A DNA stretch of 56,541 bases, taken from Promethearchaeota archaeon. Lineage in GTDB: Archaea > Asgardarchaeota > Lokiarchaeia > Sigyniarchaeales > SOKP01. Where the stretch lies: NCBI GenBank assembly GCA_019058245.1, contig JAHPZJ010000031.1, positions 1 through 56,541 of the forward strand, written 5' to 3'. The notes under the pieces are model-generated. The model saw nothing but the letters and a program-made list of their open reading frames with translations, was not told the origin of the DNA and made no database searches. Both the position numbers and the translations under genes were made by a program. The stretch's first letter is position 1. Each line of letters begins with the position of its first letter. Below are positions 43,340-52,801 of this stretch, piece by piece.

Positions 43340-44026
43340 TTATTTAATAGAAATTATTTTCCCGCCATCCATTCTAATTGTTTTGGTTCCATAAGCAGAT
43401 AAGTCTCTGTGTGTTACTACCAAAACAGTCGTTTCCATTTCTTTATTTATTTTTTTCAATAATCCCATAACGTCTTTTTCAGATTGAGGATCCAAGTTTC
43501 CTGAAGGTTCATCTGCTAAAATAACCCGAGGTCTATGAATTATAGCCCGAGCAATTGCACACCTCTGTTTTTCTCCACCAGACATTTGTACAGGAAAATG
43601 ATCTTTACGATCAAGCAAATCAACATCTCTTAATGCTGCAACCGCTCGATTTTCAATTTCTTTCTGTCGTAAAACAGTTGGCCATAAAACCGATTCAACA
43701 TTTTCCATCGCAGTTAAAGTTCTCACAAGATTAAAATCTTGAAATACAAATCCAATTTTCTGTCTTCTAAGTTTACTTAATCTGTCTTCCGTTGATCTGG
43801 CGATGTTCTCTCCATCAAATATGATTCTCCCTGAATCTGGGAGATCCAATCCAGAAAGAACATTAAGGAGAGTAGATTTACCACAACCAGTAGGACCTTG
43901 AATTATAGCAAATTCTCCAGATTTTATTTTTAAATTTACATCTGCTAAAGCTCGTATTATAGCACCAGCTCTTCTATATTCTTTATTAACGTCTACAGCT
44001 TCAATCATAATATCTTTTTCTGACAA
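43340..44026 (-). CDS. ABC transporter ATP-binding protein (MacB/LolD type)
   Basis: The protein has 228 residues. Walker A is GPTGCGKST, the Q-loop is FVFQDFNL, the signature is MSGGEKQR, Walker B is VILADEPSGNLD with the MacB/LolD-type SGNLD, and the H-loop is VVTHRD. The subfamily energises FtsX-like permeases in lipoprotein release, efflux or cell-wall control. The permease gene lies directly upstream, 15 nt away on the same strand, so the two form the transporter. Confidence 0.93.
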   Translation of the reverse strand: MSEKDIMIEAVDVNKEYRRAGAIIRALADVNLKIKSGEFAIIQGPTGCGKSTLLNVLSGLDLPDSGRIIFDGENIARSTEDRLSKLRRQKIGFVFQDFNLVRTLTAMENVESVLWPTVLRQKEIENRAVAALRDVDLLDRKDHFPVQMSGGEKQRCAIARAIIHRPRVILADEPSGNLDPQSEKDVMGLLKKINKEMETTVLVVTHRDLSAYGTKTIRMDGGKIISIK

Positions 44027-44041
44027 TTTTTTCCTACCTCC

Positions 44042-44584
44042 TTATTCACCTACTTTTTTTAGTGCAATAATTGGTCTAACTTTGAGTACTTTTCTATACG
44101 CTAGAATAAATGCAATTATTTGAACGCCTATAAATATCAAACTAGTGATGACTACAGGAACCAAATCAACTAAAATTAAAAGAGGAATATTTATAGCTGT
44201 TTGGTTAATATAAGCAACAATAGCGGCGTAATGAAATAACATTTCAATTACTATGAGAAACCCTACAATCGTAGTAAAAAAGATCATACCTGAAACCAAG
44301 GATAATATATTTTTATTAGTATAGCCGATACATTTAAATGTAGCCCATATACGTCTTTTTCTGGAAACTAAAATCCAAGCATAAAGCATAGAGAGAAATA
44401 AAGATGTTCCAAGAAAGATAAATACAAAATTCCATACAAAATCTCCAAACATTCCTTTGAAACCTAAATCTATGAAGAAAGAAGTTAAAAAAATCAGAAC
44501 AGTATAAATTAAAGTGAATACAACAAATACTTTTTTTTCACGCAAAGAAAGAAGTATCGCTTTTCTCCACATTCTAAATGCCAA
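44042..44584 (-). CDS. Minimal FtsX-like ABC permease
   Basis: The protein has 180 residues with four membrane segments (about 19-38, 48-70, 94-115 and 133-163). An N-terminal amphipathic part (MWRKAILLSLREKK) precedes the first. The KCIGYTNKNI region matches the coupling helix of FtsX proteins, and it ends with RPIIALKK. It lacks the large extracytoplasmic domain that normally lies between segments 1 and 2; here the two are separated by about ten residues. It is thus unusually small, like a half permease. The gene is complete with an upstream GGTGA, not a truncation at the window edge. It is cotranscribed with the ATPase gene 15 nt downstream. Confidence 0.8.
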   Translation of the reverse strand: MAFRMWRKAILLSLREKKVFVVFTLIYTVLIFLTSFFIDLGFKGMFGDFVWNFVFIFLGTSLFLSMLYAWILVSRKRRIWATFKCIGYTNKNILSLVSGMIFFTTIVGFLIVIEMLFHYAAIVAYINQTAINIPLLILVDLVPVVITSLIFIGVQIIAFILAYRKVLKVRPIIALKKVGE

Positions 44585-44690
44585 AAAATTTCACCGTATG
44601 TTTTTCAATTTATTTTTAAATTATATTTAAATTTATGATTGATTTTATTTATGTTATTATAACAATTTAATAATAAATATTTTGGTGGAA

Positions 44691-45092
44691 ATGTCCGAAA
44701 TTGAAGCAATTATCGATGCATTATTAAATGAAGAACAAAATATTTTTGGAGTAGCGATAATAAGTAAGGAGGGGAATTTGCTAACTCAAACTGAAAATTG
44801 GAATATTGCTGGTGATTTAGGTTTAATCAATGAACTGCTAAACCAAAAGCTTGAGTTAGGTGAAAAGGGAATCAGTAGTATCACTATTCAAGGAATTAAA
44901 TATATGATTGTAGAGAATACTGAAGAAAGAAAAATTGGTACTAATATTACAGGGAAAGGGCATATTATAATTTGTCCTGTTCCAATCGGAGGTACGGGGG
45001 CGTTATTATGTTATATTAATCCCCAAGCGGGACCAAGAGATGCTCTCTTTGCAACTCAAGAGTATGCTCTAAAATTAAAGGATTTTGTATAA
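44691..45092 (+). CDS. Profilin-like protein
   Basis: The protein has 133 residues from the ATG at 44691 (a TTG at 44682 would add three). Read against eukaryotic profilin, the order of elements agrees: an N-terminal helix, GVAIISKEGNLLTQTENW (profilin AAIIGHDGSVWAQS), a helix, GIKYMIVEN (profilin GTKYMVIQG), GHIIICPVP and GALLCYI, and a C-terminal helix ending KLKDFV. Profilins bind actin monomers and regulate filament growth; Asgard profilins work with eukaryotic actin in published tests. A roadblock/LC7 or longin domain is the alternative, as these share a general layout. No actin gene is in the window. Confidence 0.62.
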   Translation: MSEIEAIIDALLNEEQNIFGVAIISKEGNLLTQTENWNIAGDLGLINELLNQKLELGEKGISSITIQGIKYMIVENTEERKIGTNITGKGHIIICPVPIGGTGALLCYINPQAGPRDALFATQEYALKLKDFV

Positions 45093-45098
45093 ATTATT

Positions 45099-46226
45099 TC
45101 AATTTTTTTTTTTAAATGAAGACCAGTAATTACTTAAAAGGTTTTTTAAACTGGATTTGATTTTATCAATTTCATTCTTTTTCGATTTTTTTGAGAAGTC
45201 TAGATATTCAAAAGCAGGTCTTTCATATTTCTCTTTAAATAAAGCTTGCATAACTGAATAAACACAAACAGGTAGACCCAATAAGCTGTAACCCCCTTCA
45301 AGAATAAAAATTAATTTTCCTTCACAGATATCTTCAGCAATCTTTAAAATTTTTTCGGTAAATTTATAGTATGAACTCGATGTTAACAAACAATTCCCTA
45401 TAGGATCACTGTAATACATATCAAAACCAGCAGCTATTATAATTATATCTGGATGAAATTCTCTCAACACGGGTTCAGCGATTTTCATAAATTCTAAAAA
45501 ATCATCATCAACACTATTCATTGGAATCGGAAAATTAATATTCTTGCCAAGGCCTTCTCCTGCACCTAATTCATTTATAAAACCTATATCTCCTTCTATA
45601 AAGTCAAATTCATGAATAGAGAAATAGAGAACACTTGGATCTTCATAAAAATATTGTGCTAGACCATCTCCAAAATGATTATCAATATCAATTATAGCAA
45701 TCTTTTTGTTATAATTGAGTTTTTTCCGTAAATATAGGATTGAATTTGCGATATTATTGAAAATACAGAGACCTGATCCACCTTCTCTTAAAGCATGATG
45801 ACCAGGAGGTCTAATAAGAGCAAAAGATTGACATACATCCTTGTTAATAACTGATTCAATTGCCTTGATTGCTCCACCGATTGCCTTTTTAGCCAATTTA
45901 AATGAATCCTTCGTAATAAACACCTCTTCATTTAATATAGCACTTTCTAAACTTGAGAGATATTTAATAGAATCAATATAATAAGTTGTATGGGCTAATA
46001 AAATAATTGATTCTTCTATTTCTTTAGGTTTTAGTAATTTTAGTCTATTATCGTTAAATAAATTCTTATATTCTAAATATAATATTATAGATTGAATTCT
46101 AAGTGGAGTTTCATATGAAAAAAAAAGAGGATGAGGATATGGGGGCTCATTTTTTGATGAAAAATCATCATCTATTATTAATCCAATTATGTTGTTATTT
46201 ATCATACTAAAATTAAAAATATTCAA
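45099..46226 (-). CDS. Histone-deacetylase-family amidohydrolase
   Basis: The protein has 375 residues. Metal and catalytic motifs of the HDAC/acetoin-utilisation/acetylpolyamine-amidohydrolase superfamily are present: RPPGHHA with two catalytic His, DIDNHFGDG with the zinc-ligand Asp and His, FSIHEFDF, AGFDMYYSDP with the second Asp, and LEGGYSLLG. It would remove acetyl groups from lysine side chains or small amines. Substrate class is not clear: a class II HDAC-like or polyamine deacetylase are both possible. It converges with the profilin-like gene, 6 nt between stops. An alternative ATG lies at 46205. Confidence 0.88.
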   Translation of the reverse strand: MNIFNFSMINNNIIGLIIDDDFSSKNEPPYPHPLFFSYETPLRIQSIILYLEYKNLFNDNRLKLLKPKEIEESIILLAHTTYYIDSIKYLSSLESAILNEEVFITKDSFKLAKKAIGGAIKAIESVINKDVCQSFALIRPPGHHALREGGSGLCIFNNIANSILYLRKKLNYNKKIAIIDIDNHFGDGLAQYFYEDPSVLYFSIHEFDFIEGDIGFINELGAGEGLGKNINFPIPMNSVDDDFLEFMKIAEPVLREFHPDIIIIAAGFDMYYSDPIGNCLLTSSSYYKFTEKILKIAEDICEGKLIFILEGGYSLLGLPVCVYSVMQALFKEKYERPAFEYLDFSKKSKKNEIDKIKSSLKNLLSNYWSSFKKKN

Positions 46227-46313
46227 AAATATCTTAATAATTATAATTAAATTAGCAATTTTTTCTTAAATATAATTCTAAAAAAAAAAATTAAAACTGA
46301 AAGTGAGAATAAA

Positions 46314-48533
46314 ATGAGTGTAATTGATGTTTTTATCACAATAATTCTAAATATTATCCCTATATTGATTTTGTGTATCCCCTATTTCTTCATTCGAAAA
46401 AAATTTATTGGAAAATTATATTTAAGAATATATTTAGGAATCTTAATTTTTTATGTCGTATATTGGTTTCTCCCTATTATTTTTCAAGCAGAAAATTCTC
46501 CTGAATATTTAGAAAATACTACAGAGACACAAGGTCTAGGTTTTTTAGCAGCGCACTTTGGTTCGCTTGTATCGCTTTTCGCTTTTTATCCATTAGTAAC
46601 CCTACCCTATATTTTTTTTGTGGCACCTTTCATTTCTATATTATATTTGTGGAATCGTTTAAGAAAAGAAGAGGGATCAACAAAATCAAACCTAAGCTAT
46701 GTAACTTATCAATTTACAGAAGGGCCTAAGAAATTAATACATAGGGGAATTTTAAAAAATAATTGGACAAGAGAAAAAGAAATCCTAAAACTATTAATAG
46801 TACTTCTCCCCATATCCCTTTACCTTCTACAAGTTATTTTATCTGTTTCAGGATTAGAGTCCGATCCTGCAATTACAGAAGAAAGTGCTTTAGGATGGTT
46901 TCTTGAGATTTTATTTGTTTACTTAGCGATATTTATCTTTAGTATTGAATTACTATTTAGTTCACAAGTTGCATTAAAAGGTAGATACATTGGAGAAGAT
47001 ATAAGATCGCAGACATATAAGAGTCTTTATACGGTTGGTGCCCCAATTTCAATATTATCTCTAATATTATTTATGATCCAATATACATCTTCTATACTTA
47101 TCATTATATACTTCTTTGCCTACTTTATTATGGCTTCAGTAATATTTATCTTATTTCTTAAAATCTTTGAACCAATATCCATACTAATTTTTATAAAAAT
47201 AATTGATTGGTGGAAAAATAGGAGTCAAAAAATAAAAAGCATAAATTACACAAATTTTTACTATGTAATAATTGCGGCTTTTGGTGCTATTGTTATATTT
47301 TTACTTCTAAATGTAGTATTTTTTCAACCATTATTTTCTATTGGCTTTCCAAATAGCAGCAACATTATTGATTCTGCAAAATTTATCCCTCCTGTGAATC
47401 CTACCTTAGATTCAGCAATTTCTTTTGATCTTATGATAATTTTTAATTTTATTGTTTTAGAATTACTTCCTATTATCATAATGGCAGGACTCTTAGCATT
47501 TATTATGAAATATATAAAATCTACGTTCTTAGGATTTGTTATGTATTTTCTTGTAATAATACTTTTTTCAGTTCTCTTTAGTCGTCTTGCAATGCCTACA
47601 TTAATTAATTTTGACCCAGAAGAATATTGGATTACAGGTCAGACTAGTTATACCATTATTTTTAATTTCAGGTTTTATACACTTCGAACTGCTGCGTTAA
47701 GTGCTTATTTAAAAGGAGTATTAGGGGTGTTAGCACTTCCTTATCTATATTCTAGATATGTCTTTAACATTATTATCTGGACTCTGATGTTATTTTATAG
47801 TAGAAAGTCATTTAAAACGAAAAATGTTCCTATTGATGAGAAGAACTTAGAAAAGATTGTTTTTTCAACACTTACAGATTTTTTTTCTATGGATGATTAT
47901 GAACGAGAAGAATCAAAATACTTAATATCAAGAAAAAAAGAATCATTTAGAAAACAATTTGAACAAGAACGAGAAGAAGTTAGAGATTTACTAAATATTC
48001 TTAAAGAGGATAAATTCTTGGATATACTTAAACCAGAAGATGAAAATGAGAAAAAACGGTTCTTCTTTACCCTCAAATATCTTTTTTTCAATGGTTTTAT
48101 CGATATATGGAAACCAGAATTTAAGTATACCTTTGAAAAAGTTGAAAAACAAGGACTTTACATCATATATGGAGATGGGAGAGGTGTTTTTAATTATGCT
48201 TTTCGAACTGAAGAAGTTCAAGATCCTGGTTTAGTTTCGGGAATGTTCTCTGCAATTACAGCATTTATTAAAGAAATGACCAAATCAACAGAAACCTTAA
48301 AAAAAATAGACCATGGAGATATTACCATACTTCTTGAATATGGAGACAAAATATTTGGAGCATTATTCATAAAAGGTACCCAAAGCTCAGAAATACGAGC
48401 CCCACTGAAGGATTTTGTTTATAAGTTTGAAGAGAAATATAAAAATATATTAAAAGATTGGACAGGAGCTCTCCATCATTTTGTATTAGAAGATGATAAT
48501 AAACTTGTAGAAAATATATTTAAAGAAGATTAA
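46314..48533 (+). CDS. Polytopic membrane protein with C-terminal longin-like domain
   Basis: The protein has 739 residues. Roughly ten to twelve hydrophobic segments fill residues 5-495. After that comes a soluble charged region with a long helix (about 525-565, rich in Arg and Glu). The last 130 residues read like a longin-like domain: GLYIIYGDGRGVFNYAF, LVSGMFSAITAFIKEMTKS, IDHGDITILLEYGDKIFGALFIKG, and KDFVYKFEEKYKNILKDW. This would tether a GTPase-binding-type module to a membrane. The fused layout is unusual and its transport or sensor function is not known. A TATA-like element lies at about 46268-46278, and the start has GTGAG upstream. Confidence 0.65.
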   Translation: MSVIDVFITIILNIIPILILCIPYFFIRKKFIGKLYLRIYLGILIFYVVYWFLPIIFQAENSPEYLENTTETQGLGFLAAHFGSLVSLFAFYPLVTLPYIFFVAPFISILYLWNRLRKEEGSTKSNLSYVTYQFTEGPKKLIHRGILKNNWTREKEILKLLIVLLPISLYLLQVILSVSGLESDPAITEESALGWFLEILFVYLAIFIFSIELLFSSQVALKGRYIGEDIRSQTYKSLYTVGAPISILSLILFMIQYTSSILIIIYFFAYFIMASVIFILFLKIFEPISILIFIKIIDWWKNRSQKIKSINYTNFYYVIIAAFGAIVIFLLLNVVFFQPLFSIGFPNSSNIIDSAKFIPPVNPTLDSAISFDLMIIFNFIVLELLPIIIMAGLLAFIMKYIKSTFLGFVMYFLVIILFSVLFSRLAMPTLINFDPEEYWITGQTSYTIIFNFRFYTLRTAALSAYLKGVLGVLALPYLYSRYVFNIIIWTLMLFYSRKSFKTKNVPIDEKNLEKIVFSTLTDFFSMDDYEREESKYLISRKKESFRKQFEQEREEVRDLLNILKEDKFLDILKPEDENEKKRFFFTLKYLFFNGFIDIWKPEFKYTFEKVEKQGLYIIYGDGRGVFNYAFRTEEVQDPGLVSGMFSAITAFIKEMTKSTETLKKIDHGDITILLEYGDKIFGALFIKGTQSSEIRAPLKDFVYKFEEKYKNILKDWTGALHHFVLEDDNKLVENIFKED

Positions 48534-48706
48534 AAATTATTTTTTAAAATTTTTTATTCAGAAATCCTCATCATTTATGACTTTTAGATATTTATCTGAA
48601 AATATAATTAATGAATTTTACTTAGTGAGTAAATAAGTATTTTATATAATAGTTCTTTATTATATTTTGAAGAAATTTTTAGACTAAATTAGGAAATGAA
48701 TAGGAC

Positions 48707-49393
48707 ATGATGGCTATTCTTAACATAATTAAAATAGTAACTGCAATAATTTCTGTTTCCTTATCTTTAATTGTGGGAACTAAAGTGTTGTCACTAAATC
48801 CAGATAATTTATTAAATAGATGGTTTGCTGCATTTTTTCTCGCTACTTCAGGAGGTTTTTCATTTTATACTATATACCATTTTATTCTTAATAATGCTAA
48901 GATTATTATTCCTCTAATGATAACTGCTCAGATTTTTTATAATTTTCTTTTTGTATCTTTAGTAATGACAGTATTTGTTTTAGAAAAATACAAAGAGATT
49001 GCGATGAGTTTCAAATATCTTGGATCAATGATTATAATTTTTCTTATCATGAGTGTTGGATATTTTATCTTTCTTCCTGAATTAGATGAGGACCTTTATG
49101 CAATAGGTATTGTTGATACAGATACTTTTTTGGGTTTGTTTATTTTTGTAAATAGTATCAGGATAGGATTAGCTGTTTATGTTGTATATAAATATGGTAT
49201 GATGGTAAAAAAAGTAGGAGAAGAAACTAAAAAGAGGGTACAATGGTTGTTTATAGGAATCTTCATAGTTATTATAGGGGTTATTCTTAATTTAATAGGG
49301 GGAATTTTCAAAGAAATTGGAATAGAAATTATTGCCTTGATTGCAATTGATATAGGAATAATAGCACTATTTAAAGGCTTTCTAATTAAATAA
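48707..49393 (+). CDS. Seven-transmembrane-like membrane protein
   Basis: The protein has 228 residues with seven hydrophobic segments (about 5-25, 38-57, 66-90, 103-123, 142-162, 178-200, 205-225). NRWFAAFFLATSGGF after segment 1 resembles the N-terminal 7TM sensor module of bacterial and archaeal histidine kinases, here without a kinase domain. The protein seems complete. Two ATG codons stand in a row at the start. It follows the longin-type membrane gene by 173 nt on the same strand. Function unknown. Confidence 0.6.
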   Translation: MMAILNIIKIVTAIISVSLSLIVGTKVLSLNPDNLLNRWFAAFFLATSGGFSFYTIYHFILNNAKIIIPLMITAQIFYNFLFVSLVMTVFVLEKYKEIAMSFKYLGSMIIIFLIMSVGYFIFLPELDEDLYAIGIVDTDTFLGLFIFVNSIRIGLAVYVVYKYGMMVKKVGEETKKRVQWLFIGIFIVIIGVILNLIGGIFKEIGIEIIALIAIDIGIIALFKGFLIK

Positions 49394-49482
49394 AAATGTC
49401 GTGGATTTTCTTGTTTCATTTATTTTATTAAAGAAATCTGGTTTTCTACTTTATAAACTTCTATGAATTTATGAGTTTATAA

Positions 49483-49941
49483 TTATCTGAAAATTGATTT
49501 AATACGATCTCCAATTTTTAATCTTAGATCTCCGAGGTTTTCATCAATTTGGGGTATAAAAGCTTTAAAATATTTTGGATTTTTCGAAAATATATCATCG
49601 AGAGAATATTTCTTAAGAAATTGAGTGATCATTTTTTCTAAATGATTTTGTACTAATTGACGATTTGTATTTCTTTCAATAATAGCAAATGATAATAAAG
49701 GTCTAGATTTACTTTCAGGAACACTTGGTATTTGAACCATTTTATAATGACAGATAATTTCAAAGTTCTGAAGAGATATAACATTAATTTCATCATCAAA
49801 AATATCAGTAATATAATCTTTCAAGCCCGCTAAAAATTTAGCTCGTATATTAGGATTTAATATCCTATCTGAAGATGAGTAATACCTAATATTAATCAAA
49901 TTTTTCATGCCAATGTTAATACCAACTTCTACAACAACCAT
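49483..49941 (-). CDS. Longin-like domain protein
   Basis: The protein has 152 residues. Strands MVVVEVGINIGM, then RYYSSSDRILNPNIRAKFLAGLKDYI (helix), DEINVISLQNFEIICHYKMV and PLLSFAIIERNTNRQL (strands), and a C-terminal helix with LEKMITQFLKKY fit a longin-like fold. It differs from the genes at 315 and 29052 in sequence, so it is a separate subfamily. There is no membrane segment. It converges with the 7TM-like gene. The fold call is by pattern. Confidence 0.5.
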   Translation of the reverse strand: MVVVEVGINIGMKNLINIRYYSSSDRILNPNIRAKFLAGLKDYITDIFDDEINVISLQNFEIICHYKMVQIPSVPESKSRPLLSFAIIERNTNRQLVQNHLEKMITQFLKKYSLDDIFSKNPKYFKAFIPQIDENLGDLRLKIGDRIKSIFR

Positions 49942-50296
49942 TTTAGAAAAAGATCTTAAAGGTTTTTCGGTTAGTTTAGATAAATATTTTACTTTATTGT
50001 ATTAATTAATGACAAGATTATTTATATTAGTTTTTAAACCTTTAATTTTCTGAAAAGTATTATAGTTCCTTCTAAATCTTGAAAAGATTTTTATACAAAA
50101 TTTTTCTATTTTTTCTTACAGAAATACATTTTAATAGAATCCGTTTACTATTCAGATTTCTAAATGACCAATATGTAATGAAATTAGAAAATAAAATATA
50201 GATACGATACAATTAACTCGAAAAAGTAGAAGAATTTTAATTAAAACTAAATAAACTATAATTTGTGAATTTTAGAGTCTAATAGGTGTTACCTTC
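49942..50296. other. AT-rich intergenic region
   Basis: It lies between two divergent genes and must hold both promoters. I find no frame, tRNA or long repeat. ACTATAATTTG near 50255 is a possible TATA element for the gene at 50297. Confidence 0.3.
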
Positions 50297-50788
50297 ATGA
50301 AATTACAAGACATTTTTAAAGAAGAAAATATCCAAAAATTAAAATTTTTAACATATATACTTAAAATGATATATGAAGGAGCCACAGGATTTGAATTAGC
50401 CTATGAAGTTGAAAAAAACCGAAAAATTAGAAATTTAATTCATGATGGAATTTTATTTTATAATACTTTCATAGAAATTGGCGATAAAAAATTCATAGAA
50501 GCCCCAGATAAAAAAATTGAAAACTATAAATCCTTCAAAACTGTTGAAGATACTGAAAAATATATTTTCATGTTGTGGTTGAATGACACAATCACTTCAC
50601 TTCAAAATGAATTATATCCTGAAGATAATTATACTGAATATTTTAAATCTAGAAAATCTAAAGAAGTAAAGGAAACAAAAAAAAGTCTGAGAGAAAACCT
50701 AAATTATTGTAAAAATTGTGGAGCACGTATTAAGAGTAAAGAACAGAGATTCTGTGAGAAATGTGGAGTAGATCTTAGTGAGATGTAA
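50297..50788 (+). CDS. Zinc-ribbon protein
   Basis: The protein has 163 residues. The first 130 are helical and charged, with no membrane segment; FLTYILKMIYEGATGFELAYEVEKNRK by position is the most conserved-looking part. The C-terminus is a zinc ribbon with CKNCGARI and CEKCGVDL, close in form to the tail of the membrane protein at 42365. Zinc ribbons of this kind mediate protein or nucleic-acid contacts. I cannot assign a role. Confidence 0.6.
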   Translation: MKLQDIFKEENIQKLKFLTYILKMIYEGATGFELAYEVEKNRKIRNLIHDGILFYNTFIEIGDKKFIEAPDKKIENYKSFKTVEDTEKYIFMLWLNDTITSLQNELYPEDNYTEYFKSRKSKEVKETKKSLRENLNYCKNCGARIKSKEQRFCEKCGVDLSEM

Positions 50789-50942
50789 TAAAGAACTAAG
50801 AAATAAAATATTGATAAGAATTCGCCATTTTTAAACCACTTCTAAATAGATTGTATAGGAATAAAATTTAGTATTGATACTTTTGGTTTAAGTGTTTAAC
50901 AAATTATATTACAGAATAAGAATTTTTGATTTTTAGAGGGAA

Positions 50943-52007
50943 TTACTTAAGATTTTTCCTTTTTCCCTCAATTACTGCTTTTCCCATCTCCCTTACTCTA
51001 TCAAAAGGTACCTCTCCATCTTCTCTCAATCGCATTTTTATTGCTTCTTCAGGGCAAGCTGTAGCGCACAGACCACATCCAAGACATTTATCTCTTGACA
51101 CTACAGCTATATCACTTAATTCTATCGCTCCAACAGGACAACGTTCAACACAAGTTCCACAATTAATACAAAGTTCTTCATCTATTATTGATTCAAACAT
51201 GGCATTCAGAAACCTATGTTTATCTAATCCTTTTTCAGTAATTCCTTTCATTGTTAGACAACAGCAAGGACAACAATTACAAATATTTGATAGGTGTTTG
51301 GAATTCGCTCCTGCATGTACACACCCCGCTTCGTCTGTTTCTTTGATGATTTTTAATGCTTCATGAGCAAATATTTTCCTTCCAATACCGGACTCAATAT
51401 AATATTCAGCAGCTACACCAAAACTAAGACAAGATTCAATAGGACGATCACATCCTTCTCCATTTAGTTTCGCTTCCTTACGGCATATGCAATCTGCTAC
51501 AGATATAACTCGTGCGTTTCTGATACTTTCCTCTAATTTATGATAAGGATAAAGAGTAGTATTGGATTCAATTTGTTCTTCCATAGGAATTACTTTAAAT
51601 CCGGGAACATTACTAATTCCCATTTCTTCTTGATAAGCTGTATCATAATATTCCTTATAATATTTGGCAAGTTCTTCATCTATTTTATTAACAGAATATT
51701 CATATATACCTATCATAAAAGGCGCAGCATTGTACATAATTTTGTTATTTCTTCGCAGTTTAAAAACCAAACCCTTTTTTGCCATCGAATCTAACTTACT
51801 TTCCAATTTACTAACATCCATTCCAGATCTTTGTGCAATTTCGCTTACCTCTTCAGGAACACGAGTTAATTTTATTGCTATTTTTGCCTCATCTTCAGTA
51901 AAGAGCTTTTTTAAAATTTTAATTTCAACACCAGATGGTGTTTCGGGGTAGCCTAAAGGGAATTGATTTAAAAATTCTCTTAACTTTAAATATACGTCAT
52001 CAGACAT
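50943..52007 (-). CDS. 4Fe-4S ferredoxin-domain protein with N-terminal winged helix
   Basis: The protein has about 354 residues. Residues 1-110 include a helix-turn-helix-like part (VSEIAQRSGMDVSKLESKLDSMAKKGLVF). The middle has cysteine-rich blocks around CICRKEAKL, CDRPIESC and CNCCPCCC. The C-terminal third is a classic two-cluster ferredoxin: CINCGTCVERCPVGAI and CLGCGLCATACPEEAI. Proteins with this build occur widely in anaerobes and are thought to be redox regulators or electron carriers; the exact role is unknown. ATG at 52007 is preferred over TTG at 52016. Confidence 0.8.
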   Translation of the reverse strand: MSDDVYLKLREFLNQFPLGYPETPSGVEIKILKKLFTEDEAKIAIKLTRVPEEVSEIAQRSGMDVSKLESKLDSMAKKGLVFKLRRNNKIMYNAAPFMIGIYEYSVNKIDEELAKYYKEYYDTAYQEEMGISNVPGFKVIPMEEQIESNTTLYPYHKLEESIRNARVISVADCICRKEAKLNGEGCDRPIESCLSFGVAAEYYIESGIGRKIFAHEALKIIKETDEAGCVHAGANSKHLSNICNCCPCCCLTMKGITEKGLDKHRFLNAMFESIIDEELCINCGTCVERCPVGAIELSDIAVVSRDKCLGCGLCATACPEEAIKMRLREDGEVPFDRVREMGKAVIEGKRKNLK

Positions 52008-52103
52008 TATGATCAATTAGCAGATAAACAGTTAAAAATTTGAATAATTTACCATTTTTGAATTTTTTCATGTATTTTATATTTACCATAAAATCATAAT
52101 ATT

Positions 52104-52748
52104 TCATAAAAAAAATGATAAACAGGTTGTAAAACCTAATAGAATTCCTGCTATTATCCCTCCAATTAGCAATGAAAGTGCCTTTTTGGGATTAAAGGGT
52201 ATCTTATTCACCATATACCATACAGCAATTACTAAATCTGTGATTGCGATAAATGACCCAAATGCCACCACATAATAAATAGTTTGTTCATGTGGGTAAA
52301 TTGATGCGCTTATATCCATGATTCTATTCATTGTAAAAGGATCAATAATTCCACTAAAATTAATAAAGTTAAAAATCAGTCTATCTGGTAATGGTTCTAA
52401 TACAAAAATTAAAGCCATTGTAAGCCAATTGAATAAAATTCCAAACGCTAAAGCAATATAAATCGACCCCAAAATGAGTCGTGGCCTTCTTAATTTATTA
52501 AAATCCTTTATTTCTTTTATTTCCTTTAATCCTTTATCACTAAGTTTCATTCTCTCTTTAAAATAGGTTCCACGTAATTTTATAAAAGTTAAGATTCCAA
52601 TCGCAAACATTATGAAAAATAAAATATATTTCATAAAGGTAAAGAAAATTACAGCAAATTCATTAAATGCGACACACCATGCCTCTAATCCATTGAAGAG
52701 GTCGCTAAAAGGATTATTAAGATATTTCTTTAAAGGAAGGTATATCAT
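52104..52748 (-). CDS. Multi-pass membrane protein
   Basis: The protein has 214 residues with four or five hydrophobic segments (about 22-55, 90-118, 150-175, 190-213). There is a charged loop at 58-85 (YFKERMKLSDKGLKEIKEIK). It ends in a Gly-rich helix (LLIGGIIAGILLGFTT). No motif is recognised. It lies 53 nt downstream of the HerA/VirD4-like gene on the same strand, so the two may be cotranscribed. Confidence 0.55.
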   Translation of the reverse strand: MIYLPLKKYLNNPFSDLFNGLEAWCVAFNEFAVIFFTFMKYILFFIMFAIGILTFIKLRGTYFKERMKLSDKGLKEIKEIKDFNKLRRPRLILGSIYIALAFGILFNWLTMALIFVLEPLPDRLIFNFINFSGIIDPFTMNRIMDISASIYPHEQTIYYVVAFGSFIAITDLVIAVWYMVNKIPFNPKKALSLLIGGIIAGILLGFTTCLSFFL

Positions 52749-52801
52749 CTATAATCTATTTTACCTCAAATATTTAAAGTCTACAAAGAAATTTATCATA
52801 T

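Noticed and set aside
50926..51366. 146-codon plus-strand frame opposite the ferredoxin gene
   Set aside because: It is antisense to the cysteine-rich coding strand and has low-complexity, proline- and serine-rich composition typical of a shadow frame.
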